NCBI GenBank assembly: GCA_015661035.1
Contig: JACVJA010000046.1
Coordinates: 1-8,660 of the forward strand
Reading direction: 5' to 3'
Length of the DNA: 8,660 bases
Source: Candidatus Calidifonticultor daggyaiensis
GTDB taxonomy: Bacteria; Actinomycetota; Humimicrobiia; Humimicrobiales; Humimicrobiaceae
Shown: one piece after another, positions 6,272 through 8,660 of the stretch
Layout of the letters: every line of letters begins with the position of its first letter
Position numbering within the stretch: position 1 is the first letter of the stretch
Translations under genes and position numbers: made by a program
Notes under the pieces: generated by a model
What the model was told of the DNA's origin: nothing
The model's database searches: none
Seen by the model: only the letters and a program-made list of their open reading frames with translations

Positions 6272-7405
6272 AACTTCTTCCAAAAATTTTTCCAAACTAG
6301 GTTCTGGGCTTTCTTCGGCAAATTTAACCGAATTTTCAACCTCTTGCATTATTTGTTTTTCCATATCTTCTATAGCTTGTATCGTTACTACTTTCTCATC
6401 TATAAGCCTAGCTTTATAATTTTTTACAGGATCCTTTTCTGTCTTATAATATTCTGCTTCTTTTTTATCCCTGTATTCTGCTGGATCATTTGGATGATGA
6501 CCACCAAATCTATATGTTTTTGCTTCAATTAAAGAAGGTCCAAGCCCTTCTCTTGCTCTTAAAACTGCCTTAAGTACTGCAAAATAAACTTCCTCCGGAT
6601 CAGAACCATCTACTATTACACCTGGAATATCATAGCTTACTGCTCTTTTGGCAATGTCTTTACAAGCAACTGATTCACAAACACTCATTGAAATTGCATA
6701 CATATTATTTTCACAAACATAAATAACTGGAAGTTTAAAAATTGCAGCCATGTTTAAAGACTCATGAAATACACCATTATTTGTTGCACCATCTGAAAAA
6801 AAGCATAAAGTTACTCTACCTTTACCTTCCATTTTGCATGAAAATCCAGCACCAACAGAAATTGGAAGACCACCGCCAACAATCCCATTTGCTCCTAGCA
6901 TTCCGAGCTCAGTATCAGCAATATGCATGGAACCACCTCTTCCTTTACAGTAACCAGTAGCTTTGCCAAAAAGTTCAGCCATCATTCTGTTTAAATCTGC
7001 TCCTTTAGCTATACTATGCCCATGACCTCTATGAGTTGATACTATATAGTCGTGCCTATCAATTGCTGCACAAGCTCCTGCTGCAACAGCTTCTTCACCA
7101 ACATAAGGGTGTAAATAACCCCAAATTTTTGCAATTTGGTAAAGTTGAATTGTCTTTTCTTCAAACCTTCTAATCTTAATAATTGTCCTTAAAAGATTGA
7201 TTTTTTGTTCACCTGTAAGTTTTTTTTCTTTATATTTTTTATCTTTATCAATAACTTCAGTCATTGAAGACAAATAATTTATCTCTTTTTTGTCACTAGT
7301 TTTACTACCATTCAATTTTATATTATTATTTGTAATATTATTATCATTTTTATTCTGTATATCGTTAAGAATCTTGCTATTTATGGTTTTCTTATTGCCT
7401 GGCAT
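6260..7405 (-). CDS. 2-oxoacid/acetoin dehydrogenase E1 component, alpha subunit
   Basis: Alpha subunit of the TPP-dependent E1 enzyme, 381 residues; it binds the cofactor diphosphate and Mg2+ and pairs with the beta subunit encoded next. Visible marks are IRRFEEKTIQLY (78-89), GYLHPYVGEEAVAAG (96-110), the active-site loop HRGHGH (125-130), GRGGSMH (155-161), the TPP motif FSDGATNNG (203-211) ending at ENN (232-234), and the loop YRFGGHHPNDPAEYRDK (298-314). These resemble AcoA-type proteins, usually about 325 residues. The extra length is an Asn/Lys-rich, low-complexity N-terminal extension of about 60 residues. It looks real: the ATG has a strong SD (AAGGAGAT, 7409-7416) 5 nt upstream, while internal M48 is not the favoured start. 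The first Gly of the usual GDG is Ser (S204), with Mg-ligand D205 and N234 kept. It is the first gene of the leftward block. Function is sure at family level; substrate is open. Confidence 0.93.
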   Translation of the reverse strand: MPGNKKTINSKILNDIQNKNDNNITNNNIKLNGSKTSDKKEINYLSSMTEVIDKDKKYKEKKLTGEQKINLLRTIIKIRRFEEKTIQLYQIAKIWGYLHPYVGEEAVAAGACAAIDRHDYIVSTHRGHGHSIAKGADLNRMMAELFGKATGYCKGRGGSMHIADTELGMLGANGIVGGGLPISVGAGFSCKMEGKGRVTLCFFSDGATNNGVFHESLNMAAIFKLPVIYVCENNMYAISMSVCESVACKDIAKRAVSYDIPGVIVDGSDPEEVYFAVLKAVLRAREGLGPSLIEAKTYRFGGHHPNDPAEYRDKKEAEYYKTEKDPVKNYKARLIDEKVVTIQAIEDMEKQIMQEVENSVKFAEESPEPSLEKFLEEVSGI

Positions 7406-7714
7406 TAGATCTCCTTTTTTATTTGGTATTTTTAATTTTTAGAGAAAAAATAAAATTATTAATATAAAAAATATTTATATATAAAAAATAGTTTTTTAAT
7501 AAGTCCTAAATTCTAATTGCATTAACTATCAAAAAATAATTCTAAAAAATATTTCATAGTTCAATAAATTATATGCAATTATTAGCGTTATTGCAATATT
7601 TATTGTTATAATTATTCTTATAGATTTTACCATATTTATTTAGCAACAGCATATTTTTTTACAAATCTTTTATAAATTTAAAAGAATTTTAAAATTTTAA
7701 TTAAAGTAGTAAAA
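7406..7714. other. 309-bp spacer upstream of the E1 genes
   Basis: No gene is visible. It holds the E1 promoter (7568-7596), giving a leader of roughly 155 nt, and a 12-bp direct repeat ATATAAAAAATA (7462-7473 and 7479-7490). A TGCAAT/ATTGCA inverted repeat with a 10-nt gap (7574-7579 and 7590-7595) overlaps the promoter spacer and -35, and could be an operator. An A/T-only inverted repeat (7677-7683 and 7687-7693) lies near the end of the glycosyltransferase fragment. I see no known riboswitch fold in the leader. Confidence 0.5.
7568..7596 (-). promoter_or_regulatory. Sigma-70-type promoter for the E1 operon
   Basis: On the minus strand the -10 is a perfect TATAAT (7568-7573) and the -35 is TTGCAA (7591-7596, 4 of 6 to TTGACA), separated by exactly 17 nt. 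Transcription should start near 7561 and run left into E1 alpha. It is the best promoter match in the window. The -35 lies inside the 11-bp string GTTATTGCAAT that is also found upstream of the GGDEF gene. Confidence 0.6.
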
Positions 7715-8113
7715 TTAATATTGTGAACTTTCTGTGCAATCTTTTTCAAAAATTCTATATAAAAAGTAAATAAAAATTATATGCACAAGTCCAAGAAAGA
7801 AATGGATGAATCGGGGAGCCAAATAGGACCCATCAAAAAGCCAGTACACAATTGCAAGGAAATATGGGTAGCCGGGAGGACGATAATAAGGTGTGGTGGG
7901 GATATGTGGGTCAGAAACACCTTCTCGAACAGTCCAGTCACCTGATAACATAGCCCTTGCTTGATAATCTTGAACATCCAAATCCTGTCGAAGAGCAATA
8001 AAATCAGGGGCATCAATTAACTGACAAAGATAAATTAATCGCAAGCAAAAGGCGAATAAAATTATCCATGCTAAAATAATCCAATCTTTATTTTTTTTGC
8101 TTTCTTTTTCCAT
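7715..8113 (-). pseudogene. Truncated membrane glycosyltransferase (PMT/ArnT-like, GT39 type), N-terminal fragment
   Basis: A 132-residue frame resembling the first part of lipid-linked-sugar glycosyltransferases of the PMT_2/ArnT type, which are normally about 500 residues or more with many TM helices. Visible are a charged N-terminus, a TM helix (about 11-30), the first loop with acidic pattern DLDVQDYQARAMLSGDW (44-60), the characteristic PYYRPPGYPYFLAI (75-88) and a second hydrophobic stretch (about 100-120). It then ends in ESSQY and a TAA, and the DNA to the left is A/T spacer with no continuation I can find in another frame, so the catalytic core and remaining helices are missing. The middle (7801-7980) is about 46% GC by hand count, far above the surroundings, suggesting acquired DNA. 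There is no SD before the ATG. It begins 21 bp after the TPR gene, a common neighbour or fusion partner of such enzymes. A short functional membrane protein is possible but less likely. Confidence 0.65.
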
Positions 8114-8134
8114 GTTATTTTTTTGTTTATTTTG

Positions 8135-8660
8135 TTATTTTTGTAAATTTATTTCATCAAGTTTACTTATTGCGTCTGTAAATTGGGGGTCAACTTCTAA
8201 GACTTTTTTATACCACAATTCTGCCTCATCTAATTTATTCATTTCTTTCAAAGCATTACCAAGATTAAACATAGCCTCTGTAAATTGTGGGTCTTTTTCT
8301 AATGCTTTTTTAAGGTATTCCATCGCTTTATCATATTGTTTCATTTGTATATACAAAAAACCAAGGTTATTTGAAATCAGTGGATTATCAGGATTTAATA
8401 ATAAAGATTTTTTTAGAGATGTTTCAGATAAAGAATATTCCCCTTCCCTTATATATAAATTTCCTAAATGAAACCATCCTACCCAGGAGTTTGGTTCTAA
8501 TTCTGTTACCTTAATAAAACAGTCTTTTGCTGTATCAAATTTATTTTGTTGATATAAATATATCCTTCCCAAATTAATCCATGCTAAAGCATAAACAGGG
8601 CTCAATTCACAAGCTTTAATATAATATTTCTCTGCAAGGTCTATTTCCCCTTGCAATTCC
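8135..8660 (-). CDS. Tetratricopeptide repeat (TPR) protein, C-terminal part
   Basis: The frame is open to the right edge of the window, so the N-terminus is missing; a TTG at 8654-8656 is more likely an internal Leu codon than the start. About 174 residues are visible. They form tandem 34-residue TPR units with the usual pattern (small residue/Leu-Gly, Tyr, Ala, then Pro at the unit end): the end of one unit, then units around AWINLGRIYLYQ, GWFHLGNLYIRE, SNNLGFLYIQMK and MFNLGNALKEMN. The last two both finish in DPQFT followed by an acidic residue, a sign of recent repeat duplication. TPRs are protein-protein scaffolds; no catalytic domain is visible. The gene ends 21 bp before the glycosyltransferase fragment, and TPR modules often accompany membrane glycosyltransferases of that type, so a role in protein or surface glycosylation is a plausible guess only. 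Confidence 0.85.
   Translation of the reverse strand, partial: ELQGEIDLAEKYYIKACELSPVYALAWINLGRIYLYQQNKFDTAKDCFIKVTELEPNSWVGWFHLGNLYIREGEYSLSETSLKKSLLLNPDNPLISNNLGFLYIQMKQYDKAMEYLKKALEKDPQFTEAMFNLGNALKEMNKLDEAELWYKKVLEVDPQFTDAISKLDEINLQK

Noticed and set aside
5202..7405. E1 alpha/beta read as a split transketolase, tempting next to a transaldolase
   Set aside because: The HRGHGH loop, the ENN motif and the YRFGGHHPNDPAEYR loop in alpha, and the QHSQS region in beta, are those of 2-oxoacid/acetoin dehydrogenase E1, not transketolase.
7777..8016. Second minus-strand open frame inside the glycosyltransferase fragment
   Set aside because: It overlaps the PMT-like frame in another phase, shows no family pattern and has no SD; an out-of-frame shadow.
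8097..8471. Plus-strand open frame opposite the TPR gene
   Set aside because: It is antisense to clear TPR repeats and its Ser/Phe-rich repeats mirror them; a shadow frame.
8654..8656. TTG as the true start of the TPR gene
   Set aside because: The frame stays open to the window edge, the visible sequence begins inside a TPR unit, and too few bases remain upstream to show an SD; treated as a 5'-partial gene.

Overview
The window is very AT-rich bacterial DNA with standard codon use: TGG for Trp, and TGA, TAA and TAG all used as stops. Intergenic DNA is almost pure A/T and full of short direct and inverted repeats, and some proteins carry Asn/Lys-rich low-complexity segments. The gene content (alpha2beta2 TPP-dependent 2-oxoacid dehydrogenase E1, a divergent transaldolase, a DsrE/TusA sulfur-relay pair, a membrane diguanylate cyclase) fits a low-GC, probably anaerobic bacterium. 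No rRNA, tRNA or phylogenetic marker is present, so I do not assign a lineage.

Layout. 100-2448 (-): seven-TM sensor with PAS, a GAF-like region and a complete GGDEF domain. 2449-2705: divergent control region with a perfect 8-bp inverted repeat. 2706-3534 (+): a DsrE-family protein, then a TusA-like protein. 3535-3723: convergent, repeat-rich spacer. 3724-7405 (-): a leftward block of E1 alpha, E1 beta and, after a 281-bp gap, a roughly 400-residue transaldolase-family protein. 7406-7714: the spacer in front of E1 alpha, with the best promoter in the window. 7715-8113 (-): a truncated, GC-richer remnant of a membrane glycosyltransferase. 8135-8660 (-): the 3' part of a TPR gene that runs off the right edge.

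How the genes may work together. E1 alpha and E1 beta form one TPP enzyme that decarboxylates a 2-oxoacid or acetoin-type substrate. Its usual partners E2 and E3 are absent here; a transaldolase follows instead. DsrE and TusA probably pass persulfide sulfur between proteins. The GGDEF protein probably makes c-di-GMP in response to a membrane or PAS signal.

The points most worth a second look are the transaldolase, whose catalytic Glu is replaced by Gln as in fructose-6-phosphate aldolase; the E1 pair without E2/E3; a roughly 46% GC glycosyltransferase stub; an 11-bp element shared by two promoter regions; and repeated short tandem duplications in the spacers. I found no CRISPR array, insertion sequence, tRNA or clear riboswitch, and no convincing new defence or mobile system.
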